The notes beneath the pieces are model-generated. The model did not search any database. It was not told where the DNA came from and worked only from the letters and a program-made list of their open reading frames with translations. Position numbers and translations under genes: made by a program. DNA of 11,238 nt from JAMXLO01 sp964427005 (lineage in GTDB: Bacteria > Pseudomonadota > Alphaproteobacteria > Acetobacterales > Acetobacteraceae). The stretch spans positions 1 through 11,238 of the forward strand of contig CAYRTL010000140.1 in the NCBI GenBank assembly GCA_964427005.1, in the 5' to 3' direction. Of this stretch, positions 1 through 7,714 are shown piece by piece; within the stretch, counting starts at the first letter, position 1; each line of letters begins with the position of its first letter.

Positions 1-70
1 CATTGCGAGGAGGCGGAGCCGACGAAGCAATCCCCATCATGATGGGAGTCGGCTCGGCCTCCTCGCGATG
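1..70. repeat. Degenerate palindromic repeat, CATTGCGAG family
   Basis: The outer arms 1-23 and 48-70 are inverted repeats of each other with two mismatches (21 of 23 paired). Inside them lies a perfect 14-base palindrome, CCCATCATGATGGG, at 33-46. The left side carries the full CATTGCGAG...GAAGCAATC signature, while the right side lacks the matching GATTGCTTC segment, so this copy looks eroded by a small deletion. It lies 7 bases beyond the stop codon of the reductase gene on the minus strand and may continue left of the window. It could act as a transcript-end hairpin for that operon, but there is no T-tract. It belongs to the same family as the intact copy at 8462-8539. Confidence 0.75.
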
Positions 71-77
71 CCTGTGG

Positions 78-1139
78 CTACCGATTCACCAACACATTTG
101 CCGGATCGGCAGCTATCTCGCCGCGTTCCACACGCTTGACCACTTCAGTCAGCATCGCGTGCGTCGGTGCCGGCACGCCGACCTCAGCGCCTTTCTCGGC
201 GATGAAGCCGTTCATGAACTCGATCTCGGTGCGGCGTCCCTTTGCCATGTCCTGCGCCATCGACGGGCGTTGCAGATCGCTCCGAGCTGCGGCATTGGTG
301 CCGGCGAGCATCAATGTCTCGATCTCGTCCAGCGCGGCGCGATTGCCTTCTGATGCCAGCGCCAGCTTTTCGGGCTCCAGCACGCCGATCTTGCCGAGAG
401 TAAACCCGAGCGCCTGACCGACACGCACCGACTCACCACCCAGCTTGATGCAGATCCGGCGGATTGCGTCGTGGCTGTCGCGCGCATTGCCGCCGAGGCC
501 GGTGGCAGCGGAGACACCGTTTCGCATGCCGTTGACACAGAGCTTTGTCCAGCGCTCGCCCCACAAATTGTCAGTGGCGTGCGCGTTGTCGATGCCATCC
601 AGCATCTCGGCAAGTTCCTCGGCGCGCCGCGTGATGCGCCCATGCGGCTCGCCGACATGGAACGATACGACGCTGGGATTCTTCATCATCGTACGGCGGA
701 CATGGCCAGGCTCGAACAGCTCGACACCCACGCCGCCGCCCACGACGCATCCGACGGTGCGGCCCCAGCCCACGACACCGGCGATACGTTCCTCGTTGAT
801 GCAGTTCTGCGCGGAGACGACAAAGCCACCCGGTGCCAGATACTGACGGATGAGGCGCGTCGCCCAGACCGTGTCGTACGACTTTACCGCGATGAACGCG
901 ATATCGATCGGCTTCTGCTTTGCGAGTTCCTGCACATCCGTGATATGCATTGCATTGACGCGAACCGTGCGGTTCTCCGCTTCGGTCATGCCGTATAGAT
1001 GCATGCCCTCGGCGCGCATAGCCTCGACATGCGCTGGCCACGGATCGATCAGCGTCACGTCGTGACCGAGCGCCGTCAGGTTCGCACCGATATAGCCGCC
1101 GATGGCACCGGCGCCCACGAACGCAATGCGCTTCGTCAT
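78..1139 (-). CDS. Ketopantoate reductase family protein (ApbA/PanE-like), NAD(P)-dependent
   Basis: A 353-residue member of the 2-dehydropantoate 2-reductase family. PanE reduces ketopantoate to pantoate with NADPH in the cytoplasm (pantothenate/CoA synthesis), but many family members act on other 2-keto acids. Seen: an N-terminal Rossmann motif GAGAIGGYIG at residues 9-18, VKSYDT at 85-90, QNCIN at 111-115, the W-x-KL-x-x-N helix with Lys199 and Asn203, and RRTEIEFMNG near residues 302-311 with Glu305. These match the catalytic Lys, Asn and Glu of PanE. The usual QNG is QNC here, and the protein is about 50 residues longer than E. coli PanE (303). The start at 1139 is chosen because GGAG (1147-1150) lies 7 bases upstream and the Rossmann strand begins at once; an upstream extension to 1238 has no family similarity. 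It begins 4 bases after the molybdoenzyme stop, so it is probably translationally coupled. The context suggests a catabolic dehydrogenase rather than true PanE. Confidence 0.9.
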   Translation of the reverse strand: MTKRIAFVGAGAIGGYIGANLTALGHDVTLIDPWPAHVEAMRAEGMHLYGMTEAENRTVRVNAMHITDVQELAKQKPIDIAFIAVKSYDTVWATRLIRQYLAPGGFVVSAQNCINEERIAGVVGWGRTVGCVVGGGVGVELFEPGHVRRTMMKNPSVVSFHVGEPHGRITRRAEELAEMLDGIDNAHATDNLWGERWTKLCVNGMRNGVSAATGLGGNARDSHDAIRRICIKLGGESVRVGQALGFTLGKIGVLEPEKLALASEGNRAALDEIETLMLAGTNAAARSDLQRPSMAQDMAKGRRTEIEFMNGFIAEKGAEVGVPAPTHAMLTEVVKRVERGEIAADPANVLVNR

Positions 1140-1143
1140 ATGA

Positions 1144-3225
1144 TTACTCCGCTGCCAAGCGCATGGCCATTGTCTCGGCACGCAGCCAGACTGCTGTGTC
1201 ATGGAACACCGCGCCGCCACCCGGCGGTCCAGGATCATCGCTGGTCAGGGCGTTGATTCCGATGCCGCCTTCGAACGCCTCGCTGGGCCAGATGCTCTCG
1301 GCGACCAGCACGCCGGGCTGCAAACCTTTGGCGATGCGGGCATGCAGCACCACCTCCCCGCGAGCATTGCCGAGACGCACCTTGGCACCGTCAGTTATCC
1401 CAAGCCGGGCCGCATCGTCGGCATGCATCATCACGATCGGACGCATTTCGCGCCGCCGTGAACTCGGCATCTCGGTGAAGCTGGTGTTGAGATAGCTGCG
1501 GGCAGGGGCGGTAACGAGGCGGAACGGATGTTCCGGCGTCGCTGCATCGATGCTTTCCATATGATCGGGCAGACGCGGCATGCCGGCATGGTACGGCCCG
1601 AGCGCCGCCCAATCAGGTGCGAAGTGGAACCGCTTGTCCGGCTGTGGGAAACCCTTGAGGAAATGCGCCTGCTCGAATGGCAGTGCGGCATCAACCCACC
1701 TGTCGCGCAGCACCGTCTGCGCATCAGGCCAACCTGAGGCACGGAGTGTCTCATCGATCAGCTCCATCGCGGTCATCTCAAAGCCGCGATGCTTCGCGCC
1801 CAGACGCGCGGCGAGCCCTTGCAGCACTTCGTGATTGGAACGGCACTCGCCGGGTGGTTCGATCAGCTTCGGCCCGATCTGAATGTGCGTGTGCCCACCT
1901 GCCTGATACAGGTCGTCGTGTTCCGTGAACATCGTCGCCGGTAGGACGATGTCGGCCCAACGCGCCGTCTCGGTCATGAACTGCTCGTGCACGCAGACGA
2001 ACAGGTCCTCGCGTCCGAAGCCCCGGCGGACGCGGTTGCTGTCCGGGCAAACGGTGAGGGGGTTCTGGTTCTGGATCAGCAGTGCGTGCACCTGCGGCCC
2101 GTCGCCCAGCTCCGTTCTGTCGCCCGTCAGCACGCTGCCAATACGGCTCATATCCATGATGCGGATCGAGGGGTCCAGCGCGTCGAGCCCTTCGATCAGC
2201 CGCTTGTCCCAATGATACATGCCGCGATTGGACCACAGCGCGCCGCCGCCTTCGTACTGCCACTTGCCGGTTACTGTCGGTAGGCAGCTCACCGCGTGCA
2301 TGTTCGCCGCACCATTCCGCCCTCGGGCAAAACCGTAACCAACACGGATGAAGCTGCGCTGCGTTTTGCAGTACAGAGCGGCGAAGTCCTCGATCTGCTG
2401 GACCGAGAGACCGGTGATCGCAGCCGCCCACTCAGGGCCGCGTGTGGCGAGATGCGCTTCTAGTTGGTCCGGACAATCGGCGTAGCGAGCCATGTAGCCG
2501 CGATCCGCGTACCCATCGCGAAAGGCGATATGCATCACCGCACAGGCAAGTGCCCCATCGGTGCCTGGGCGCGGCGAAAGGTGGACATCGGCGACCGCCG
2601 CCGTGCCGGTCCGATACGGATCGACGACGACAAGTTTGGCCCCGCGCTCCTTCCGCGCGCGGCTCACATGCGCCATGACGTTGACCTGCGTGGCAACAGG
2701 GTTGCCGCCCCACACCACGATCAGGTCCGACGTCGCCATTTCGCGCGGATCAGGACCCCAGGAACGCCCGACACCGGCCCACCAGCCAAGCTCGGGTAGC
2801 GAGGTGCAAATGGTCAGCTTCTGCCGCGAATAGCGCATCACATGGCGCAGGCGGTTGATCCCGTCGCGCTGCACGAGCCCCATCGTGCCGGCATAATAAT
2901 AAGGCCACACCGCCTCGGTGCCGTGTTTCGCAGCGACATCGATGAATGCCGCGGCGGTACGGTCGAGAGCCTCGTCCCAGGAGATCGGCCGAAACTGACC
3001 CGATCCCTTCGGCCCGGTGCGCAGCAACGGCTGGGTCAGCCGATCGGGATGATGAATACGTTCGGCATACCGCGCCACCTTGGTGCAGATCACCCCGCTG
3101 GTGTAGCTGTTGGCCTCCGCGCCATGCACAGCGCCAATGCGCCGGCCGTCCAGCACTTCGATTTCCAGAGCGCAGGTGGAAGGGCAGTCGTGGGGGCAGA
3201 CCGAGTGACGAATAGTACGTTGCAT
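1144..3225 (-). CDS. Molybdopterin-dependent oxidoreductase with N-terminal 4Fe-4S site
   Basis: A 693-residue enzyme of the DMSO reductase/formate dehydrogenase superfamily (BisC-like), which transfers electrons or oxygen at a bis-MGD molybdenum centre. Seen: CPHDCPSTC near the N-terminus with Cys10, Cys14, Cys18 and then Cys47, a classic 4Fe-4S site. TIC at 138-140 places Cys140 where NapA-type enzymes carry the Mo-ligating Cys (aligned from memory). WGGNP (172-176) and VVVDPYRTGTA...RPGTDGAL (199-226) are cofactor-binding segments. A C-terminal MGD-binding domain runs from about residue 569 and ends in a GINALTSDDPGPPGGGAVFHD stretch. No Tat or Sec signal is visible, so it is probably cytoplasmic and soluble. 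The start at 3225 is chosen because the reading begins just before the Fe-S motif; the ribosome site is weak. An in-frame ATG at 3300 would add 25 residues and collide with the divergent gene. It leads an operon with the reductase. The substrate is unknown. Confidence 0.92.
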   Translation of the reverse strand: MQRTIRHSVCPHDCPSTCALEIEVLDGRRIGAVHGAEANSYTSGVICTKVARYAERIHHPDRLTQPLLRTGPKGSGQFRPISWDEALDRTAAAFIDVAAKHGTEAVWPYYYAGTMGLVQRDGINRLRHVMRYSRQKLTICTSLPELGWWAGVGRSWGPDPREMATSDLIVVWGGNPVATQVNVMAHVSRARKERGAKLVVVDPYRTGTAAVADVHLSPRPGTDGALACAVMHIAFRDGYADRGYMARYADCPDQLEAHLATRGPEWAAAITGLSVQQIEDFAALYCKTQRSFIRVGYGFARGRNGAANMHAVSCLPTVTGKWQYEGGGALWSNRGMYHWDKRLIEGLDALDPSIRIMDMSRIGSVLTGDRTELGDGPQVHALLIQNQNPLTVCPDSNRVRRGFGREDLFVCVHEQFMTETARWADIVLPATMFTEHDDLYQAGGHTHIQIGPKLIEPPGECRSNHEVLQGLAARLGAKHRGFEMTAMELIDETLRASGWPDAQTVLRDRWVDAALPFEQAHFLKGFPQPDKRFHFAPDWAALGPYHAGMPRLPDHMESIDAATPEHPFRLVTAPARSYLNTSFTEMPSSRRREMRPIVMMHADDAARLGITDGAKVRLGNARGEVVLHARIAKGLQPGVLVAESIWPSEAFEGGIGINALTSDDPGPPGGGAVFHDTAVWLRAETMAMRLAAE

Positions 3226-3298
3226 GGGCGCGAAGCCTAGCGCCTGCGCTGCGGCCTTGGCAAAGTAGCCAAGAGAGAGGGAACCGGGAGATATCGCC
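3226..3298. promoter_or_regulatory. Divergent intergenic control region
   Basis: This 73-base gap is the only space between the leftward redox operon and the rightward transport operon, so promoters for both must lie here or inside the flanking coding ends. I could not identify a convincing -35/-10 pair: TTGGCA at 3257-3262 resembles a -35 box, but no matching -10 lies about 17 bases on. A purine-rich stretch with GGGAG at 3286-3290 is the ribosome site of the binding-protein gene, 8 bases before its ATG. Shared control of the two operons is inferred from the arrangement. Confidence 0.6.
3256..3273. promoter_or_regulatory. Inverted repeat CTTGGC-N6-GCCAAG, possible operator
   Basis: Two perfect 6-base arms (3256-3261 and 3268-3273) are separated by AAAGTA. 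The repeat lies centrally in the divergent gap, upstream of the ribosome site of the binding-protein gene. The 12-base centre-to-centre spacing of the half-sites would suit a dimeric regulator bound to one face of the DNA. It could equally be chance or a small RNA hairpin. No regulator gene lies in the window. Confidence 0.35.
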
Positions 3299-4897
3299 AT
3301 GCTGACCCGCCGCCTGCTGCTGGCAGGCTCCACCACTGCCCTGGCCGCTCCGTACGTCGTGCGCCGCGCCGAAGCCGCCACTCCAAAGAACGCCGTGGTG
3401 ATGGTGCGCCAGATCGACGACATCGTCTCGTTCGACCCGGCCGAATCCTACGAGTTCACCAACAACGAGGTGGACGGCAACTGCTACCGTCGTCTGGTGC
3501 GGCCGGATCCGGCCGACTCCACCAAGGTCGCCGGCGACCTCGCCGAGAGCTACAACGTCAGCTCCGACGGCTTGACATTCACGTTCAAGCTGAAACGCGA
3601 CGCGAAGTTCGATTCCGGCAATCCGGTCACCGCACATGACGCCGCGTTCAGCCTCCAGCGCGTGGTGAAGCTGAACAAGACGCCCGGCTTCATCATCACC
3701 CAGTTCGGTTTCAACCCAAACAACGTGGAAAGCCTGGTCCGGGCGTTGGATGACCGCACGCTGGAGATGAAGCTGCCGGGCGAGGCCGAGGCGACGAGCT
3801 TCGTACTCTACTGCCTGTCGGCCAATGTCGGCAGCGTCGTGGATATGAAGACGGTCATGGCGAATCAGGCCAATGGCGACCTCGGGAATGCCTGGCTGAA
3901 GACGCACACCGCGGGTGCCGGTCCGTACAAGCTGACGTCCTGGCAGGCGAGCGACCACGTCATTGCGGATGCCAATCCGCATGCTACGGACAAGCCGATC
4001 ATTCCACGGATCGTGCTGCGCCATGTTGCCGATCCGGCGGTGCAGCTTCTGCAACTGCAGAAGGGCGATGCGGATATCGCACGCGATCTCGGCGCCGATC
4101 AGCTCAAGTCCATCGCCGGCAACCATGACCTGACCATATCGTCATCGCCGCAAGGCACGTCGATGTACATCGCGATGAACCAGGCGATGCCGGAGCTGCA
4201 GAAGGTCCAGGTGCATCAGGCGATCAAGTGGGCCATCGACTATGACGCGATCGCCAAGAACATTACGCCGAACACCTGGAGCGTGTGCCAGGCGTTCCTG
4301 CCCGACGCCTTGCCAGGTGCGCTGAAGGAGAACCCGTTCCGCAAGGACGTGGCGAAAGCGAAGCAGTTGCTGGCGGAAGCGGGCCTGCCGGATGGGTTCT
4401 CCGTCGCCATGGACTACATTTCATCGGCGCCATACGGCGATATCGCTCAGGCGATCCAGGCGGATCTCGCAGCCGTTGGAATCAAGGTGCAGTTGCTGCC
4501 TGGCGAGCAGAAGCAGGTGATCACCAAGACCCGTGCCCGACAGCATCAGTTGGCGATGCTGGTCTGGGGCACGGACTACTTCGATCCCAACTCCAATGCG
4601 CAGGCGTGGTGCGAGAATCCGGACGACAGCGACCAGAGCAAACTGAAGATTCTCGCCTGGCGCAGCCACTTCGTCGATCCTGAGCTGACGCGGGAATCGC
4701 AGGCGGCAGTGCACGAACTCGATCCCGCGAAGCGCATCGCGCTCTACAAGACCATGCAAAAGCAGTTCATGGAGCGCGCGCCGTTCGCCATGGTGCTGCA
4801 GAAGAACGCTGTAGCAGTGCTTGCCAAGGGCGTATCAGGGTTCAAGGTCGGGCCGATGCCTGACTACACGCACTATTCGCAGATCAGGAAGGCGTGA
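3299..4897 (+). CDS. Peptide/nickel-type ABC transporter substrate-binding protein (SBP family 5)
   Basis: A 532-residue periplasmic binding protein of the DppA/OppA/NikA family, which captures peptides, opines, glutathione, metal chelates or similar ligands and delivers them to the membrane permeases. Seen: an N-terminal signal with TRRLLLAG, a hydrophobic core and an AEA-A cleavage site near residues 25-27; the twin Arg makes Tat export possible, though Sec is not excluded. The early segment DIVSFDPAESYEFTNNEVDGNCYRRL, then GDLAESYNVSSDGLTFTFKLKRDAKFDSGNPVTAHDAAFSLQR, is the family hallmark. The length is typical (500-540). The start at 3299 is supported by GGGAG 8 bases upstream and the signal peptide. 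The stop overlaps the next gene by 4 bases (GTGA). It is the first gene of the rightward operon. The ligand cannot be read from the sequence. Confidence 0.95.
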   Translation: MLTRRLLLAGSTTALAAPYVVRRAEAATPKNAVVMVRQIDDIVSFDPAESYEFTNNEVDGNCYRRLVRPDPADSTKVAGDLAESYNVSSDGLTFTFKLKRDAKFDSGNPVTAHDAAFSLQRVVKLNKTPGFIITQFGFNPNNVESLVRALDDRTLEMKLPGEAEATSFVLYCLSANVGSVVDMKTVMANQANGDLGNAWLKTHTAGAGPYKLTSWQASDHVIADANPHATDKPIIPRIVLRHVADPAVQLLQLQKGDADIARDLGADQLKSIAGNHDLTISSSPQGTSMYIAMNQAMPELQKVQVHQAIKWAIDYDAIAKNITPNTWSVCQAFLPDALPGALKENPFRKDVAKAKQLLAEAGLPDGFSVAMDYISSAPYGDIAQAIQADLAAVGIKVQLLPGEQKQVITKTRARQHQLAMLVWGTDYFDPNSNAQAWCENPDDSDQSKLKILAWRSHFVDPELTRESQAAVHELDPAKRIALYKTMQKQFMERAPFAMVLQKNAVAVLAKGVSGFKVGPMPDYTHYSQIRKA

Positions 4898-5907
4898 ATT
4901 CTCGGCTGCACATGCTGGCGAGTAGCTTCGCCAGCATTCCCTTGACGCTGTTCGGCCTTACCCTGGTCACGTTCCTGATCGGCCGGGTAATGCCGATCGA
5001 TCCGGTCATTGCGATCGCTGGCGATCACGCCCCACCGGACGTGATCGCCGCGGTTCGCGACCAACTCGGGCTGGATAAGCCACTGCTGGTGCAGTTCTGG
5101 ATCTATCTGGTGAACCTGCTGCACGGCGACCTCGGGCAATCGGTGATGACCACGCATCCAGTGACCGAGGACATCGCGCTGTTCTTTCCCGCGACGCTGG
5201 AACTGGCGACTTCGGCTATCATCATTGCCATCATCGTCGGTGTGCCACTCGGCGTGTTCGCCGCGGCGCGCCAAGGCTCGCGGTTCGATCATGTGGTGCG
5301 CGTGTTCAGCCTGGCCGGACAGTCGGTGCCGGTGTTCGTGCTCGGGCTTCTGTGCCTGCTGGTGTTCTACGCCAAACTCGGCATTGCACCCGGTACCGGG
5401 CAGCTCGACGTGGCATACGAAGGCCTGGTGCCGCGCGTAACCGGCATGCTGGTGGTCGATTCCATTATCGCCGGCGACTGGGATTCGTTCTGGGACGCAC
5501 TGGCTCATCTTGCCCAGCCAGCGCTGGTGCTGGCGTATTTCTCGATGGCCTACATCACACGCATGACGCGCGCCTTCATGATTGAAGCTCTGTCGGGCGA
5601 ATACATCATCACCGCGCGCGCCAAGGGGCTATCTGAGGCTCGCATTCTGTGGCGGCACGCGTTCGGCAACATCGCGGTTCGGCTGGTGACCGTACTGGCA
5701 CTGGCCTATGCCGGGCTGCTCGAAGGTGCGGTGATCACCGAGACCGTGTTTTCCTGGCCGGGTCTCGGCCTTTACCTCACCGTATCACTGCTGAATGCCG
5801 ACATGAACGCAGTGCTAGGTGCCACACTGGTTGTCGGATTGATCTATCTCGTCCTGAACCTGTTGGCCGACGTGCTGTATCGGCTGCTGGATCCACGCGT
5901 CACATGA
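4894..5907 (+). CDS. ABC transporter permease, DppB/OppB type
   Basis: A 337-residue inner-membrane permease, one half of the translocation channel of a dipeptide/oligopeptide-type importer. Seen: an N-terminal membrane segment followed by the family motif around VTFLIGRVMPIDPV (25-38), the DQLGLDKPLLVQFWIYLVNLLHGDLGQS stretch (56-83), several long hydrophobic helices (for example 103-124, 135-160, 206-221, 262-283, 304-327), and an EAA coupling loop at about 231-260 (EALSGEYIITARAKGLSEARIL) that contacts the ATPases. The start is GTG at 4894, overlapping the preceding TGA, with AGGAAGG at 4886-4892 immediately upstream. The alternative ATG at 4912 would lose six residues and sit too far from that site. 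Its own stop overlaps the next start (ATGA). Confidence 0.95.
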   Translation: MNSRLHMLASSFASIPLTLFGLTLVTFLIGRVMPIDPVIAIAGDHAPPDVIAAVRDQLGLDKPLLVQFWIYLVNLLHGDLGQSVMTTHPVTEDIALFFPATLELATSAIIIAIIVGVPLGVFAAARQGSRFDHVVRVFSLAGQSVPVFVLGLLCLLVFYAKLGIAPGTGQLDVAYEGLVPRVTGMLVVDSIIAGDWDSFWDALAHLAQPALVLAYFSMAYITRMTRAFMIEALSGEYIITARAKGLSEARILWRHAFGNIAVRLVTVLALAYAGLLEGAVITETVFSWPGLGLYLTVSLLNADMNAVLGATLVVGLIYLVLNLLADVLYRLLDPRVT

Positions 5908-6806
5908 GCGGGGTGCTGTCGCGCGAATGGCTGCTGAGCGAAACGCCTGCCTCACGCGCGCAAGCGGCGTGGGTGCGGCGCTATCGCGGCTGGCTGCAGT
6001 TCCGCTCCAACCGGCTTGCGATGGCGGGTCTGGTGACGGCGGTGATCATGATCGTCGCGTCGCTCGCCGCGCCTCTGCTCGCCTGGCAAGACCCGAGCGC
6101 ACAGGATCTGGCTGGCCGCCTCGCACCACCCTCGCTCGCGCACTGGCTCGGAACCGACGAACTGGGCCGCGATATCTACGCGCGCATCCTTTACGGCGGG
6201 CGTGTCACACTTGGCATGGTGGTGGCCGTGGTGCTGCTGGTTGCACCCATAGGACTGCTCGTGGGCAGCGTGGCCGGATACCTGGGCGGACTCGCCGATC
6301 GCATCCTGATGCGCGTAACTGATGTGTTCCTGGCATTTCCGCGCCTGGTACTGGCGCTGGCATTTGTCGCGGCGTTGAAACCCGGAATCACCAGCGCCGT
6401 GATCGCGATTGCCCTGACAGCATGGCCACCGTACGCAAGGCTCGCGCGCGCCGACACTCTGACCGTGCGCAACAGCGACTTCATTGCGGCGGTTCGGCTC
6501 ACTGGCGCCAGCAGCGGGCGCATCATCCTGCGCCATATCATGCCATTGTGCCTGTCCAGCGTGATCGTGCGCGTGACGCTCGACATGAGCGGCATCATCT
6601 TGACGGCCGCTGCGCTTGGCTTTCTGGGAATGGGCGCGCAGCCGCCGATGCCCGAGTGGGGCACGATGATCGCCTCCTCGCGCGCCTTCATCCTCGATCA
6701 ATGGTGGGTACCGACCATCCCGGGCGTGGCGATCTTCGTGGCGTCGCTGGCCTTCAATCTGCTGGGGGACGGGATGCGGGATGTACTCGATCCGCGGCAG
6801 CGGTAA
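5904..6806 (+). CDS. ABC transporter permease, DppC/OppC type
   Basis: A 300-residue inner-membrane permease that pairs with the preceding DppB-like protein. Seen: a cytoplasmic N-terminal arm of about 35 residues, a first membrane helix near 38-60, the DppC signature HWLGTDELGRDIYARILYGGR at about 80-100, further helices near 104-126, 146-172, 215-240 and 272-288, an EAA loop around 184-212 (ADTLTVRNSDFIAAVRLTGA), and LGFLGMGAQPPMPEWGTMI at 238-256. The start is ATG at 5904, overlapping the previous stop by 4 bases. The frame stays open upstream to 5649 but that part reads as out-of-frame permease sequence. Unlike the other joints of this operon, its 3' side is followed by an 80-base palindromic insertion instead of the next gene. 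Confidence 0.95.
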   Translation: MSGVLSREWLLSETPASRAQAAWVRRYRGWLQFRSNRLAMAGLVTAVIMIVASLAAPLLAWQDPSAQDLAGRLAPPSLAHWLGTDELGRDIYARILYGGRVTLGMVVAVVLLVAPIGLLVGSVAGYLGGLADRILMRVTDVFLAFPRLVLALAFVAALKPGITSAVIAIALTAWPPYARLARADTLTVRNSDFIAAVRLTGASSGRIILRHIMPLCLSSVIVRVTLDMSGIILTAAALGFLGMGAQPPMPEWGTMIASSRAFILDQWWVPTIPGVAIFVASLAFNLLGDGMRDVLDPRQR

Positions 6807-6807
6807 G

Positions 6808-6884
6808 ATTCACCACAGAGACACGAAGACACCAAGATGATCAGAGCGACAATCCTTCGTGGCTTCCGGGCCTTTGTGGTGAAT
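6808..6884. repeat. Imperfect palindrome, ATTCACCACAGAG family
   Basis: The left arm (6808-6836) begins ATTCACCACA and the right arm (6854-6884) ends with its exact complement TGTGGTGAAT. The inner parts pair imperfectly, with several mismatches and one or two bulges (GACACGAAGAC against the CTTCGTGGCTTCC side). The loop is 6837-6853. This resembles a dispersed intergenic repeat (CACCACAGAG...CTTTGTGGTG) that I recall from many bacterial genomes. It fills the whole gap between permease and ATPase genes. In the RNA it would fold into a long hairpin directly before the ATPase start codon. It encodes nothing recognisable and has no transposase. Confidence 0.8.
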
Positions 6885-6886
6885 GA

Positions 6887-7714
6887 ATGCTGGTAGAGGT
6901 TCGTAATCTACGGATTCAGTTCCCTACCGCGACCGGCCTCTCTGATGCCGTCCGCAACGTCTCGCTCACTCTCGGTCAGGAGAAGCTGGGCATCGTCGGT
7001 GAATCGGGTTCCGGAAAATCGCTGACTGCACGTTCGATCCTGCGCCTGCTGCCATCCAATGCGGTTGTCACCGCCGACAAACTGTCATTCGATGATATTG
7101 ACGTGCTGCATGCCAACGAAGCCACACTGCGGCGCATCCGCGGCGCGCGCGCTGGTCTGATCCTGCAGGATCCGAAGTATTCGCTGAATCCGGTGATGAC
7201 CGCCGGCGCGCAGATTGCCGAGGCGTGGCGTGTGCATCGCGGTGGTAGCCGGAAACTCGCAGAGCAGGCGGCGATCGATCTGCTGGCGCAGGTGCAGATA
7301 CGCGACCCGGCACGCGTTGCACAATACTATCCGCATGAATTGTCCGGCGGCATGGGGCAGCGCGTGATGATCGCCATGATGCTGGCGCCGGACCCGGAGC
7401 TGCTGATTGCTGATGAGCCAACGAGCGCGCTGGATGCGACGGTGCAGGCGGAAATCCTGCGTCTGATCGAGGATCTCGTCTCCCGCCGCGGCATGGGCTT
7501 GATCCTGATCAGCCACGACCTGCCGCTGGTTTCGCATTTCTGCGACCGCGTTCTGGTGATGTATGCCGGCCGTGTGGTTGAGGAGTTGGCGGCATCAGAG
7601 CTGACGCGCGCCAGACATCCCTATACCCGTGGCCTTCTGGAGTGCCTGCCGGCGCTGAGCCATCGGCAGACTCGTCTGCCGGTGATGCAGCGCGACCCGT
7701 CATGGCTGGATTGA
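6887..7714 (+). CDS. ABC transporter ATP-binding protein, DppD/OppD type
   Basis: A 275-residue cytoplasmic ATPase that powers import. Seen: Walker A GESGSGKS at 38-45, Q-loop Gln94 (ILQDPKYSLNPVMT), signature LSGGM at 152-156 (usual LSGGQ or LSGGM), Walker B LLIADEPTSALD at 172-183, and switch His210 (ISHDL). The C-terminus has the oligopeptide-transporter extension RHPYTRGLLECLPAL (243-257). It is shorter than typical DppD (about 325 residues) and lacks the Cys-rich C-terminal Fe-S type tail of some members. The start at 6887 is forced: a TGA stop occupies 6884-6886 in frame and the conserved MLVEVRNLRIQF begins here. The palindromic repeat ends at 6884, and no clear Shine-Dalgarno is visible except GTGGTG inside its right arm. 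The stop overlaps the next start by one base (TGATG). Confidence 0.95.
   Translation: MLVEVRNLRIQFPTATGLSDAVRNVSLTLGQEKLGIVGESGSGKSLTARSILRLLPSNAVVTADKLSFDDIDVLHANEATLRRIRGARAGLILQDPKYSLNPVMTAGAQIAEAWRVHRGGSRKLAEQAAIDLLAQVQIRDPARVAQYYPHELSGGMGQRVMIAMMLAPDPELLIADEPTSALDATVQAEILRLIEDLVSRRGMGLILISHDLPLVSHFCDRVLVMYAGRVVEELAASELTRARHPYTRGLLECLPALSHRQTRLPVMQRDPSWLD

Noticed and set aside
471..998. Plus-strand open frame of 175 codons opposite the ketopantoate-reductase-like gene
   Set aside because: Antisense shadow; the minus-strand protein has Rossmann and catalytic motifs across this stretch.
2750..4126. A 458-codon open frame on the minus strand across the divergent region and the binding-protein gene
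   Set aside because: It is antisense to the binding-protein gene and out of frame with the Mo enzyme, its protein has no recognisable family motif, and such long shadows are expected in GC-rich coding DNA.
5952..6701. Antisense open frame of 249 codons opposite the second permease
   Set aside because: His/Gln/Arg-rich shadow without membrane segments or motifs; the plus-strand permease is unambiguous.
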